Source of the DNA: Anagrus nilaparvatae
Lineage: Eukaryota; Arthropoda; Insecta; Hymenoptera; Mymaridae
DNA length: 64,000 nt
Direction: 5' to 3'
NCBI GenBank assembly: GCA_022575985.1
Contig: JAKSXM010000007.1
Coordinates: 60,790,501-60,854,500 of the forward strand
Both the position numbers and the translations under genes were made by a program. Each line of letters opens with the position of its first letter. The first letter of the stretch is position 1. The notes beneath the pieces are model-generated. The model saw only the letters and a list, made by a program, of their open reading frames with translations. It had not been told where the DNA came from and did not search any database. Below, piece by piece: positions 12,570-23,689 of this stretch.

Positions 12570-13700
12570 ATATCATTTTGAAATAAATTTTTTGCCCTCT
12601 TGGTCATAAAACTTGGCAAGAACTTTTCTGCACTCGCTTTACGAAACAAAAAAGATTGTAAGCACTGTGAGTAAAAAACTTTAGATCTATCGTGAAAAAT
12701 ATATCATTAGTTCCCGGGTTTGCCGATCTCGCTAATACCGAAACTTTTTCATCACTTTTTCACTATTAAATATTTTTAAAATTATATGTAAGAAAATTTG
12801 TAACCGGTATATGCTCGATAAATTATCGAGTAGATGTTAAGGATAAACTATGCTGTTTTGGAAACAGATTTGCTTCTAAATTTCAGGGCAGGTTGTGTTT
12901 GGTAAGAAAACATCTCCGATACCCTCAATTTACCGAAATGGGCCTTCATGGCCTAGAAATTTGATCCTTTAGCAGGGTTTTATGTTAAAAGATGGAGTTT
13001 TAATATGGAAAATATTTATAGGGAGCGCTACCTTGGAAATCTGTAAATCAAGAAGGGGGTAAATGTATCCGATTTAGGGGGTCAAACGGGACTTAGAATA
13101 ATTTCGATTTAAGAACTTTGAATAATTTAGGTTTAGGGACTTAGAATAATCCGGGTTTAGAGAACTGTAGGGACTTATAATTCGGAATTCGAATATTTTT
13201 GATTTAGAGACTTAAAATAATACGAGCTAAGGGAATCAGAATAATTTTGATTTCGAATCTTAACATCTAGTAAAGGGAATAATTACAAATTATAAAAATA
13301 GAAAATTGTATTGTAATGTTGAGTAACATTTGCATTATACCTAGTCCTCAGCTGGAAGTAAACATGTTACATGCATTTAGGTTGTATTTACACAAACTGG
13401 TTATAAATTTGTTTAAAATATCTTCTAAATGACGCTGCTACCTCTAAGTCAACCAGATACCTTGCGGTTGTTATAAGTTTCCCTTTTTAATCCCCACATA
13501 TCACAATTTTGGATCACTAATTATATTACTAATTCTCTTATCGTTATAATTAATAAACTAAGCGTCCATTTTTGGCCCAAAATGGCCAAATTTCAAATTG
13601 ATTCAAAAATTGCAATTTTTAATACAAATGAGTTTATTAAAGGTCTCAAAAATTTTCTACAAGCTTCAAATTTTCAATAACTGAATAAATAAATTTTTAT
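12570..13700. repeat. Dispersed repeat copy B with internal insertion
   Basis: Blocks at 12590-12695 match 225-345. Blocks at 12840-12990, 13410-13560 and 13590-13690 match 1855-2000, 2010-2130 and 2150-2225 in the same order. Relative to copy A, extra sequence of about 400 bp sits at 13050-13410, including a tandem array. Family unknown; no coding frame. Confidence 0.5.
13072..13265 (+). repeat. Degenerate tandem array with about 25-35 bp units
   Basis: Five to six units based on GGGACTTAGAATAATTT followed by GATTTA or GGTTTA. Units differ by several bases each. The array lies inside repeat copy B. Confidence 0.6.
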
Positions 13701-15398
13701 TGCTTTATATGATTTTTTTTTCTACAGTGGTGCAAAATGTCCAAAATTTTCTGAAAAACAGATCTATGATAAAGCGTCTCAAGAAATTTGAAAACCAAAT
13801 GAGCATTTTAATCTGATAACAAGAAAATCGTGAAAATGAAAAATATTGAAAAATAGAAAATGCAAATTGATTTTTTTCAGAAAAACAGAAATTGCAGAAT
13901 TGTCTTAAGCTGAAATTTTTACATAATTTCTATTGTTTCAAATTACTATCTTCATTTAGAGTGCAGAAAATTTAAAATGAAAAATTCAGCTAAGATTTTA
14001 ATAAATACTTTAAATTCGAAAAACAGGTGCCATTTAAAAATCTTTGACTCTAAAACTTTAAAAAGTTGTATGGTATTATATTTTTCACTCTAAATCCAGT
14101 AAAATCGTTTTTTTTCTTCAAAAATTCTTCCCCTAAAGATTCAATTTTTAAGCACAAAAAATTTCTCTAGGTGTAAATCCTTTTTCAAAAGTAAGTTTTA
14201 TGCTTTAAAAAAAAATTAAATTATTTTTTTATATACTTATTTTATTTTATATTTTACTAACAAAAGTTGGAGGGGAGGCTTCGCCCTACCTGTTTACATT
14301 TACATCTATTTCTGTTGCTTAAAAAAAATAATGTTTCATTGCAAATTTATAACTATTATGAAAACTTATACTATAAGAATATGAAAACACATTCAGAGTT
14401 TTCAGAGGAGCCTAATTCTGTCCCCAGCGAGGTCTCCAGTATATTTATAATTATTAATTACAGAAACGTAGTTAAAAAAAATGGTATTTTTTTTAAACTT
14501 TAAAATGGTTATCAAGCTGATTTTCTATTTTGCTCAAAAAGAACGCGTTACTTGGTTCAAATAGACTATGCTTGTCAAAATTAGATTTCTATATGACTCA
14601 AATAGATTTTGTACAAGAAGATATTCTATTTGAAACAAAAAGAATCTCTTTTCTCAGTGCAATAGTTTATGGCGTAAACAATTGAAAATAATGCAGCCAT
14701 TTTTAGATAAAGAATTGTGCGTTTGATTCCTGGATATATACAAAATTGTTTCAGAGGGCCTTAGTTTTTCGTTCACTATATTTCGATACTCTACCGAATT
14801 TGAATATACCAATCATGTTTTCATGCATGTTTTTTTTTTCTTTATATTAAAGAATCTAGAAACTTTCTTGAATTTTTCTCTAGGTTTCTTATTTTTATAC
14901 CGCAAATTAAAAAAATGTTACTTTTCCCAAAAATAGTAAAAATTAAATATCTCCAAAAGTAAGATAGCTGAGTCTCAAAACTATGGCCTATGTCGACCGC
15001 AGACTTTTTTTTCTTTCTTTTGACACCAATTTTATGTAATTTATTATAATTTAGTTCATTGGTTCGACCCTCATGATGAAAAGTATTTATACACAGACCT
15101 ACAAATAAATTTTCAAATATATATGGTAGTAAGATTTATATAGGTTTAATATATTTTATTAAAGCCTAAAGAATCAAAACACGAAAAAAATGTGTTACAA
15201 ACTTTTGTTACAGACTCTTGAAAAATACTACCAACTTAGCATTCTGGACACCCGATTTTATTTATATACAGTATTTTTTTTATTTTCATAATTTAAATTA
15301 GAAAATAAACTATGGAAAAAAACTGACCATTATTCAGAAAATTATGAACATTTTGGTAACTTGCGTACAAGAAAATATATATTTCAGTGGTCACACTA
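13701..15398. other. AT-rich DNA without recognisable genes
   Basis: No coding signal. A 78-codon open frame at 14267-14503 has no family features and is not called. Confidence 0.5.
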
Positions 15399-15478
15399 TA
15401 AAAATTCTCGTCGGGGTAATTACTATTTGGATAGTAAATTTACTATTAGAATAGTAATTACCCAGACAAGAATTTTTA
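15399..15478. mobile_element. 80 bp palindromic MITE
   Basis: Left arm TAAAAATTCTCGTCGGGGTA and right arm TTACCCAGACAAGAATTTTTA are inverted copies with a few mismatches. Between them the unit ATAGTA/TACTAT is repeated in both orientations. The flanking CACAC(T) resembles the CACTG-type termini at 44200. Confidence 0.6.
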
Positions 15479-17039
15479 CTTTGATTTTTACAATGTATGA
15501 TAACTTTTATTGGTTACAAGGACTCGAAAATTTAGAAAAAAGGGCAAAATATACCCTAAAATTGGCTAGAAAGAAAAAACCGACTACATTTCGGAACTAA
15601 ACAATAACTAAAAAATTCGTAATCAGCACAAAAAATCTTTGATTCTGTGATCTATTTACATTGAATCTACATTAATAAAAGTTTTATATATAGTAAACTA
15701 GTACCAAGTTGGTATAAATTCAAAGTCCTCAGTTGGTATTTTATTTCCAAAAAAAAGAGGAGCCGAGTGGGTAGTCTTCCAAAAAAATTTCTATAATCGA
15801 GCTCCAATTTTGTAAAAGGATATCCAGATAAAAATTAAAGAAACAAAGAGAAGATAAAGATACAATGTTTAAAAAATGTAAAATAGAATAATAAAAAAAG
15901 TTATAGGTACCCTTCTTATCTCAAAAATTGAATTTCGGCAGTCTTTTAAAAATTAGTTCTTTTTTAGCCAAAAATGAAAATTTCGGTTTACATTGGCTGT
16001 GAGATTAAATCAGTGATACAAAATCGCAGCTTATCAAACACTATTCTTAGTACCTTTTATTTTTATTACTACAAAAATAGACTAATAATTTAAAATTTGT
16101 AAAATTGAAGGAAATAATTAAAAACTGTAATAATTATAAAAACTTCTTATATTTTTTAATAATAAATATTAAAACTAAAAATTAAAAATTCTTTATATTA
16201 TATTTATCAATATTTGCATTAATAAAAGAATAAAAATATTTTAATGAATAATAAAAAAAAGTCAAGTCAGTAGAACGAGGGCGTCATTGGTATTTTGATC
16301 GTTTATTATAATATAATATAAAATAGTACTTTGTTGAATGAAGGAACTTAAAAGAAATGTGAATGTGCTAAAAAGGTCTATATCTATTTTGTATTGCGTT
16401 TTACTTGTGTATATTTTAAGAATTTTAGGATTCTAAAGAATTTTCGATATGAGAATTGTATTATACCACAAACTATATATAGACTTTCTTACTTTATTAA
16501 AACGTATTTCTCATAATAATATATTATGAGATATTTATATATTGAGAGATAATACATTTACACCATAATATTTGCCCTATACTCATTTTATAAATAATAA
16601 AAAAATAGATAAATCATTGTTTTTGTTTAATTGAAAATTTTAATTCTAATGGTATTAAGTATTAAGTAAATTTTAATCTGCAATTTAGGGTATCCGCACA
16701 TTTTTCCTAATCCATTCTTCGGTCTCTCATTTAAACACCCCTCTCTCCATGTTTTGACTTGGGTAATAATTAACTTTTTATTTTTAAGAAGATTATCTAT
16801 CGTACAAGATTGTACAAAAATTTTGAAGTATATTTGAAAATTTAATGAATTGCTTATACGCATGTTTAAAATTTTTATAATAAGTAACAATTATAATCTA
16901 AAACACATTTTTGAAAGAAAATTGTAAATTTGGAAAAAAAGCGTTAGGAGTTAGTGAAAAAGGGAACCGAGATTATGAGGGTAGGCGATTTAAGATTGAT
17001 TTAGAATGGAAAGAGGATAATTTATTTATTTATTAATAA
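15479..17039. other. AT-rich DNA without recognisable genes
   Basis: Nothing coding seen. An 87-codon minus-strand frame at 16627-16890 lacks any motif. From about 16925 the sequence may already be the untranslated 3' end of the retrotransposon remnant that follows. Confidence 0.5.
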
Positions 17040-17960
17040 TTTATGACGTTTAAACGAGAAGAGGGATAAAATTTATGACATTTGAAGCTCTAGGAGATTC
17101 TGATGTAAATTACACTTGAAGGCTTCGACTGAGCTTGACTGACGTATTTCTTTGGGAAAAGAGTTCTAGATTTATAGATGTATTCACGACTAAATGAGAA
17201 CGATTTTTCGGGTGAAGGTTTCTTGTGGAGATGTAGATTTTTACTTTTTCCTTGAGGTAGTTATATTTCCCAATGCTTAGAATATGATAGTAATGAACAG
17301 CACTGCTGTATTGAAGTTTAACATTTTGCTAACCGAGTTTGATTCTGGCAGAGGATGTTCTTGAAGGAAATCGAATGTCACACACATACCTGACATAGGA
17401 ATTTAATAATTTTTGCAGGGGAGAGTATTGATCTTAGGGTAGGTTGTCCATTGGGAAAACACCTGAGTCAAGAAGTCAAAATACGAGAGCAGTGACAAGC
17501 TGCTTGCGGGGCTTAGTGTTAATTAGGTGCTTGAAATCTGTATAGAACGAAATCTGTATAAAACGAAATTTACTGATTTGATGATATGGTTTATGTGAGA
17601 CCGCCATTTTATGTAATTACTAATGTAGAGGCCAAGGTTTTTTACCATTTTAGATAATTGAATTTGAGCACCACCAAAGTAGAAAGAGGTATTTGTGTCA
17701 TATAAGGTGAAAGCTTTTTTACTTTTTAGATTATAAAATTAGTCTTTTCTATGTTGATTTTTAAATTGTTTGCAAGGCACAAATTTTCAATTTTGTGAAA
17801 ATTTTGAAGAAGGGAAACACCAATATTTAAGTCTTTGTAGGGGACCTGAAGATATTTATTTGGAGGTCGTCTGCGATCATCAGTCTCTTAGAGAATGATA
17901 TTTTTCGACCCAAGTCAATTATGTAAATGAAAAAAGTAGGTACGCAAAATCGGAATTTTT
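17040..17960 (-). pseudogene. Dead non-LTR retrotransposon, reverse transcriptase fragment
   Basis: On the minus strand, broken frames spell parts of a LINE-type reverse transcriptase in order. FFIYIIDLG runs into LMIADDLQI, where the ADD catalytic motif is encoded at 17866-17874. Next comes a segment ending in LANNLKINIEKTNFII, and then SKMVKNLGLYISNYIKW at about 17605-17660, matching the layout after motif C in Jockey/CR1-like elements. Further down, GKYNYLKEKVK and an RTLFPKKY-like stretch fit the usual C-terminal region. Several stops and frame changes make it non-functional. The palm N-terminal part, endonuclease and 5' end are missing, so this is a 5'-truncated, ageing copy. Confidence 0.75.
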
Positions 17961-20900
17961 TATTATTTTCCAAAAACAGCAAAATTAAAAAAAAAGTGAT
18001 TTCAGTTTTTTGATAAATTTACCCTGTTATACCAAATATTTTTGAGCGCAGATTGTCCCAAATACCTAAAACGGACAACAATTCAATGAAATAAATAATT
18101 AAATTATCTATAACCATCTTTTTTTTATTTAACTATTTTTTTTTTTGTACAAATTATAATGAACTAAATAACAACGATATTAAGATTGTTGAAAATCCAA
18201 AGAAAAGTTTTCAAGAAACTTTGCATATTCAGGTCACACAATCATACAATTCAAAATACTGGAAGCATATAATAGATTGCACTGGAATGCTTATATAACA
18301 AATAAATATTACATGCAACTATAAAAAAATTATTTAAAATTTTAAAAGACTTACTTTGAAAATCGCTCAAAAAAATTCTGAATTCATTTTGATAAATATG
18401 TAATAAGAAATATAAATATGGTCCACAATATGTTATGGTTTTTAATGAGACTAATTTTTAGTCACTCCTTTTCTGATAATTTTTGGCAAATATTATCAAG
18501 ATTTTAGACACATTTGACCGTATGCAGCCTTTATTCACGAAGTTTTAACAAATTTATAAGTCGCAATGCATGCACGCAAAATCATTAACATATATTAATT
18601 GACATTATTAATTACTATTAACGAATCAGGAATTTTTGTTTTTTGGGGGGGAAGGGGGGAAAATCTAATAATAATAAGGATATTTTTTTAATTTCTTTAA
18701 TAACCATCAAATTCTGGATACGTCCCTGTATGTGCTTACATAAGGTTTTTGAATGATTTAACTTGGTTAGCTGAATTTTACCATTTCACTTGCAGGATTT
18801 AGATCATTCATGATGAAGTTGGCCAAATACAACCAAATTTAGCTGCATGTCGTTATATTTTCCCAAATTAATCTAAAAGCCTATTGCTAGATAAGCATAG
18901 TGCTTTGGCTTCCGCAACCAAACTTACAATTAGCCAAAGTATTTCCAGCTAAAAAAATGTCCTCTAGGAAACTATTCGTTTATGTTCATATACTTTATAA
19001 GAGCTTACGTCATTAACAACAGTATTAAACACATAATTTTTTTGGACATTCAACCCCCTCAAGACCCTGAAATGTAATTTCTTAATTGTTGAAAATCGTA
19101 TAAAAAATATAATTTGTTAATTAATAGAATGCAGAAAAAAAAGCTTTTAGTTTTCGGATGCTCACTATAAACGAGGAAGGAGGCAACTTTTTATAATCCG
19201 ACATGTTCTATTGTAATTTATCTGCACTTTTGAAACTGCAAAAAAAAAATTTTTAATAGTAATGGATTATTGTATAAAAATCAGTTATTAAACTAAATTT
19301 ATATCAACAGTTCCCATACTGTACTCCTAATCGACCAATGCTTTAAAAAGAAATACATATAGGCGCTGGAAAACGGTGGTAATAGTATTTGGGTTTTTGA
19401 AAAAAAAGGTTACCACCTCCAAAAGAGTATCCGAAAATTTTCCAGCAGGTCTATCAAAAAAAAAGATTTAATCTAGGTATATTTTTTATGCTAAAAAAAC
19501 TGATTTTTAAACAATTTTAAATTGTATTTCTCTGAAGACCAAAAAAAATTTTTTTTTGAACATTTATCAAAAGTTTCTGGTTCCTGAGTGCATTTCATTG
19601 CCAAGAGGTCAACGAGATCAGTAAGTTTTTTCACAACTTTTGGGATGGTGGTACTTAGAATACGTATGGTTATGGGAGCCAAATTATTATGCTTTAATAG
19701 TTAATAGCCTTCTTTACAGAATACTAATTTTGCAAAATATGGACACACTTTTAAACAATTTTTGAAAATTTTTTTGTTTTCACCGAATCCGCCGTTTTTT
19801 TTTCATACTTTGCTGAAATTACAAACATTAGTTCAATATACTATTTGAAATTAATCGAATTCACATCTTTTCGGTAGTTAAAAATAAATGCTTTACGCTA
19901 AAAAAAACCCAAATAATAATTTTAGTTTTTTGTTTGTGATGATTTTTGACAATCGCTCAAATATATTTTAACTTACATCATGAATGAAAATAACATAAAA
20001 ATATCAATATTTTATATAAATGTATTGATCATATACATAATAAAATACATACTTATATATTAGCGATAAGCCAATACTATTAAGGGTAACGTACTAAATT
20101 AAAAATACATAAAAAATATCATCGGAAAAATCATCTTTCTCTTTTGAAAATATCTCGTAACTTGCTTTCCTTTTCTATTTACTATACTTCGATATATATA
20201 TTCTGTCCTGAACAGATACACAATTTTTTTTCTCACTATACAATTTTTAACTTCTTTTCTTTATAATAATTGGAGATCGTTAATCAAAAAGGGCGTTAAA
20301 GTGCGACGAGTTACGATTTCGATTGCTTTTGAATTTTTCATATCTTTTAAATTAAATTGATACATAGAAAGCTGATGTATAATATTTTTCTACAAAACAT
20401 TGATTTGTATTTTATTTATTGATATAATACATTTATTTTCTAAATTAATTCTAAAAATTTATAGGTATTTTATTTTTAACTTTCTGTATAATTTTTTTAA
20501 ATTAAATTTGGGGCTTAGTTTTCATAAAATTTTAAAATTTACTTATTTTACAATAACTTCCTAATAATACAGGAAAAAAATATGTTATAAAAATTCAATT
20601 CGCATGAATCTGATTATAATCTATAGACCTAAAAAATATTTTAAATGATGCATTTTTAGCTTATCCTATTCTAACTAGGACGAAAAATTGAATCCAAAGA
20701 CAGTCATTTGTTTGCGTTAAAAAAAAAATTAATTTAAAACCTTACACCAAAATAAAATCGTCTGAAAGTCAATTATTATACACTATATTAGAATAATTTA
20801 TCACGAAGATAAAGCTTTAGTGAATCATAAATTTGAGAAAACATTGCATCAAAATTGTCTCAAGGTAATAAAAAATCTTCTCTCCAGCATTATTCATTAC

Positions 20901-22230
20901 AAACTCAATCCATAAATTCAAAAATATGTAGTTACAAGATATGAAGTGTTTATATTTGATTGATTTTATTTATTGACGATGAGTAAATGGGCAAACATCT
21001 GTTATTAATAATGTCCAATATAATTATTTTATTTTTTTATTAAAAAAAAAATAAAATTAAAAAAATAAAATGTAAAGTCAACTTTATTTAAGACGTGATT
21101 GTTTTTAGCTAGGCTAATAAAAGAGTATTTCTAAAAAATGTATTACTGTTTTAACGAGTGAAGTAAGCAACTTCTTGAGAAACGTGGCTTCTTTTCTACA
21201 AGCTAATAATTATGATACTTTATATAGATTGTCCAAATGTTGCGATAAATATATATATAGAAGAGTCTTTTTATATCGCCCATTTTTATTTTTTTTGCGA
21301 AAATAGTGTCACATGATCGTTTCTATTGATTGAAGAAAGAATTTACAAATTTTTTTGTCTTACAGATTGTATTTCAAAAAGATGTTGACCATGCACTATA
21401 AAAATTAACTAAATTTAATGTTAAAAAAAAAGTGGCTAAAATGTGACAAAAAAGCCTTTACTGTTCCTAACAAAAACTTGGCGTTTTAAGCAAATTTGTA
21501 TTTCACTTAATATCTTAGATCTTATTTATTCACAAAATTATAAAAAGTCTTTGCTATACCTCAAGAAGTACCTATGCGGTTTTAAGCATAATAATTAAAA
21601 ATTTTTAAATTTACCTAGTTTTTATGACAGTAGCAAGTTGATCCTTAAAAACAAAAACTTTTATTTTATGTTTTTGAAAAATTGCTGCACTAAAGCTAGA
21701 TTTTTATATTATTTTTTTTTAATTTATTTTTGCAAAAAAAATGAAAATGAGCCATATAAAAAAAACTATTTTACAATCAAATGTCTTCTTTTCCTTGTTT
21801 TTCAACTATTATCTTTTCTTACTGGACATCCCAGATTTTAAAACTTAATAAAAAATAAAGTAAATGATAATTCGGTTGTTTAGGCGCCTCCATGAAGAAC
21901 AGTCCAGATTTGATTTCTTCGCAGCATTCGATTTTTTTTTTTTAATGACACAGTGATCAACAAAAAATTATTTTTAATTATTTATATTATTTTAAAATAA
22001 ATTTTCACGCATTATGAAAATTTTGTCACTGTTTAAGGAACCGAAACGCCCATAACTTGGTATCTTGGCATCTTTTTTTATAGCGTTTGACAAAATCAAA
22101 TTTTTTTATAAATTAATTAAATGAAAAAAAAAATTAAAATAAATTATATTTCCCTATAATTAGTTTTTTTGCAATCTGCAAATATAAATGTCTTTTGTCA
22201 TTAACAAACTTGAAATAATACAACTCAAAT
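17961..22230. other. AT-rich DNA without recognisable genes
   Basis: No supported gene. A small foldback, GCTGGAAAA/TTTTCCAGC with GGTGGTAA/TTACCACC inside, lies at about 19363-19446. A minus-strand 63-codon frame at 19491-19682 has no recognised family. A poly-G run is at 18642-18659. Confidence 0.5.
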
Positions 22231-22240
22231 TTTCGCGCCA
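22231..22240 (+). promoter_or_regulatory. E2F-type site upstream of Spc25
   Basis: TTTCGCGCCA fits the E2F consensus TTTSGCGC exactly. It lies about 250 bp upstream of the Spc25 ATG in otherwise AT-rich DNA. E2F control is known for many mitotic genes, so the position makes sense. Function is inferred. Confidence 0.5.
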
Positions 22241-22332
22241 AGAAATAGCTCTTTATTAGCAGTGACCGATAAATCAGTTTTCTATAAAATAAGTAAATTA
22301 TCAAGATTATCAACTTTAGATGTCCTTAGCAA

Positions 22333-22368
22333 CGCGGCGCAGTCAAAACATTAAAACGCATGCGCATC
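22333..22368 (+). promoter_or_regulatory. GC-rich proximal promoter patch of Spc25 with NRF1/ewg-like site
   Basis: A short GC-rich patch contains GCGGCGC and then CGCATGCGCA at 22357-22366. The latter resembles the NRF1 (Drosophila erect wing) site TGCGCATGCGC. It sits about 125-155 bp before the start codon and probably marks the Spc25 transcription start region. There is no TATA box at a convincing distance. Confidence 0.4.
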
Positions 22369-22489
22369 CTAAATTTAAAACAGTTGAATTCGTTAAAAAA
22401 AATAAACAAAGTTTTTGCTCCAAAATTTTTTAACATTATTTGTTAATATTTGATGTATTTTTTTACTGTGTTAATTATTTAATGTAAAA

Positions 22490-23464
22490 ATGGTTACCAA
22501 TTTACCTGAACATAAATTAAGTGAAAATATTGAAAATATTTTACTTAATCCAGATGTGGAAAAAGGAGTATTAAAAACATGGGATAATTGGTTTTCTGAT
22601 ATTTTGGTAAATGTAAAAAAAGAATTCACAGAATTAGTAAAATTAAGATCTGGTAAATTTTTCAATATAATTCATTTACATGACAAAAAATTTGGAATTT
22701 AATCTTTTATTTATAAAATTGTTTTAGAATTAAAAAAACGTAATGAAAATTTAACAAGAGACATAGCTGAATTAACAAAAGAAAAAAAAGAAATGAAAGG
22801 TACAATGGAAAATTTAAAACTAGATAAAAAAGTATTAGAAAAGAAAATAAATAATGGTATCAATCAAATTGAAAAATTCAAAAAAGATATAATACATCTA
22901 AAAGAATATAAAGAAAATTTATCCATTCAATTAGTGGATTTGGAAACAGGTATGATTTTTATGCGTTATTTACTAAAACAGAATAATAAATTCTAATATT
23001 AAAATATTATTTTTTACTTTACTAAACTAGAATCAGAAAAATCGAAAAAAGAAATGCAAGAAACTTGGATGGCATTAAAAAAAGTTTTTAAATATTACAA
23101 ACATAACTTGGATTTGCATATTGATACAGATTTGTCAAGCTCCAAGGAACTTGTCACAGTTACGTTTTTCTTTAACGAACATCAAGATTCAAAATCTAAA
23201 GAATATTACATCATACTGAAACATGAAGATTATTCTTGGAAAAGTAAATATCTTTTAATTTATTTATTATTTTAGTATTAACTAAGAATTTAACAAATCA
23301 AATTTATTATTTTAGTTAGTAAAATTGAACCAGACTTGGATATACATAATAAGTACAAGTTAAATCAAGTTATTAAATTAGGATCATTTTCTGAAGTACG
23401 TAATGTTCAGTTGTTATTATGCCAAATAAGAGAATATTTTATAAGTATTCATGATAAAAAATGA
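22490..23464 (+). CDS. Spc25: Kinetochore protein Spc25 (Ndc80 complex subunit), four exons
   Basis: Spliced gene with exons 22490-22652, 22728-22949, 23031-23243 and 23316-23464. All three introns are 72-81 bp, phase 1 and GT-AG (donors GTAAAT, GTATGA, GTAAAT; acceptors end TTTTAG, AACTAG, TTTTAG). The join is in frame and gives 248 residues; human SPC25 is 224. An in-frame TAA at 22472 fixes the ATG. Residues from about 45 to 130 are charged, heptad-like, Lys/Glu-rich coiled coil. From about 140 to the end is an RWD-like globular domain, with FKYYKHNLDLHID entering it and a closing helix QLLLCQIREYFI, in the order seen in Spc25 proteins. In the known family, Spc25 pairs with Spc24 and anchors the Ndc80 complex at the inner kinetochore for microtubule attachment in mitosis. 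Identification is from domain layout and pattern, not a search; another coiled-coil RWD protein is the alternative. Confidence 0.82.
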
Positions 23465-23682
23465 GTTTATAATAATTTAGTTTATGATCCAAGAATTAAA
23501 GTCAAATTTTCATATTTTAAATGCATATTATTGAATGTTTTCATTTTTTTAATTGGATTGAATGGGACCAATTCCGAAGCAAATGAAATAAGTTTTATAT
23601 CAACACTTTAAGTCCAAAGGCCTTATTTATGTGAAGATTTATAAATTGTAACAAAAAAGTATCTTTTTAATGGGATATTTAT

Positions 23683-23688
23683 AATAAA
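23683..23688 (+). terminator. Poly(A) signal AATAAA after Spc25
   Basis: A canonical AATAAA lies about 220 nt after the Spc25 stop codon. In DNA this AT-rich the hexamer is common, so the assignment is by distance only. Confidence 0.35.
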
Positions 23689-23689
23689 A

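Noticed and set aside
15060..15085. GGTTCGACCC resembling a tRNA T-loop
   Set aside because: No matching A box, anticodon stem or acceptor stem upstream.
15385..15400. TGGTCACACTA, an exact match to the insect core-promoter Motif 1
   Set aside because: It coincides with the CACACT flank of the 80 bp palindromic MITE, and no gene is seen next to it.
19491..19682. 63-codon minus-strand frame rich in hydrophobic residues
   Set aside because: Could be transposon-derived, but no conserved motif could be pointed to.
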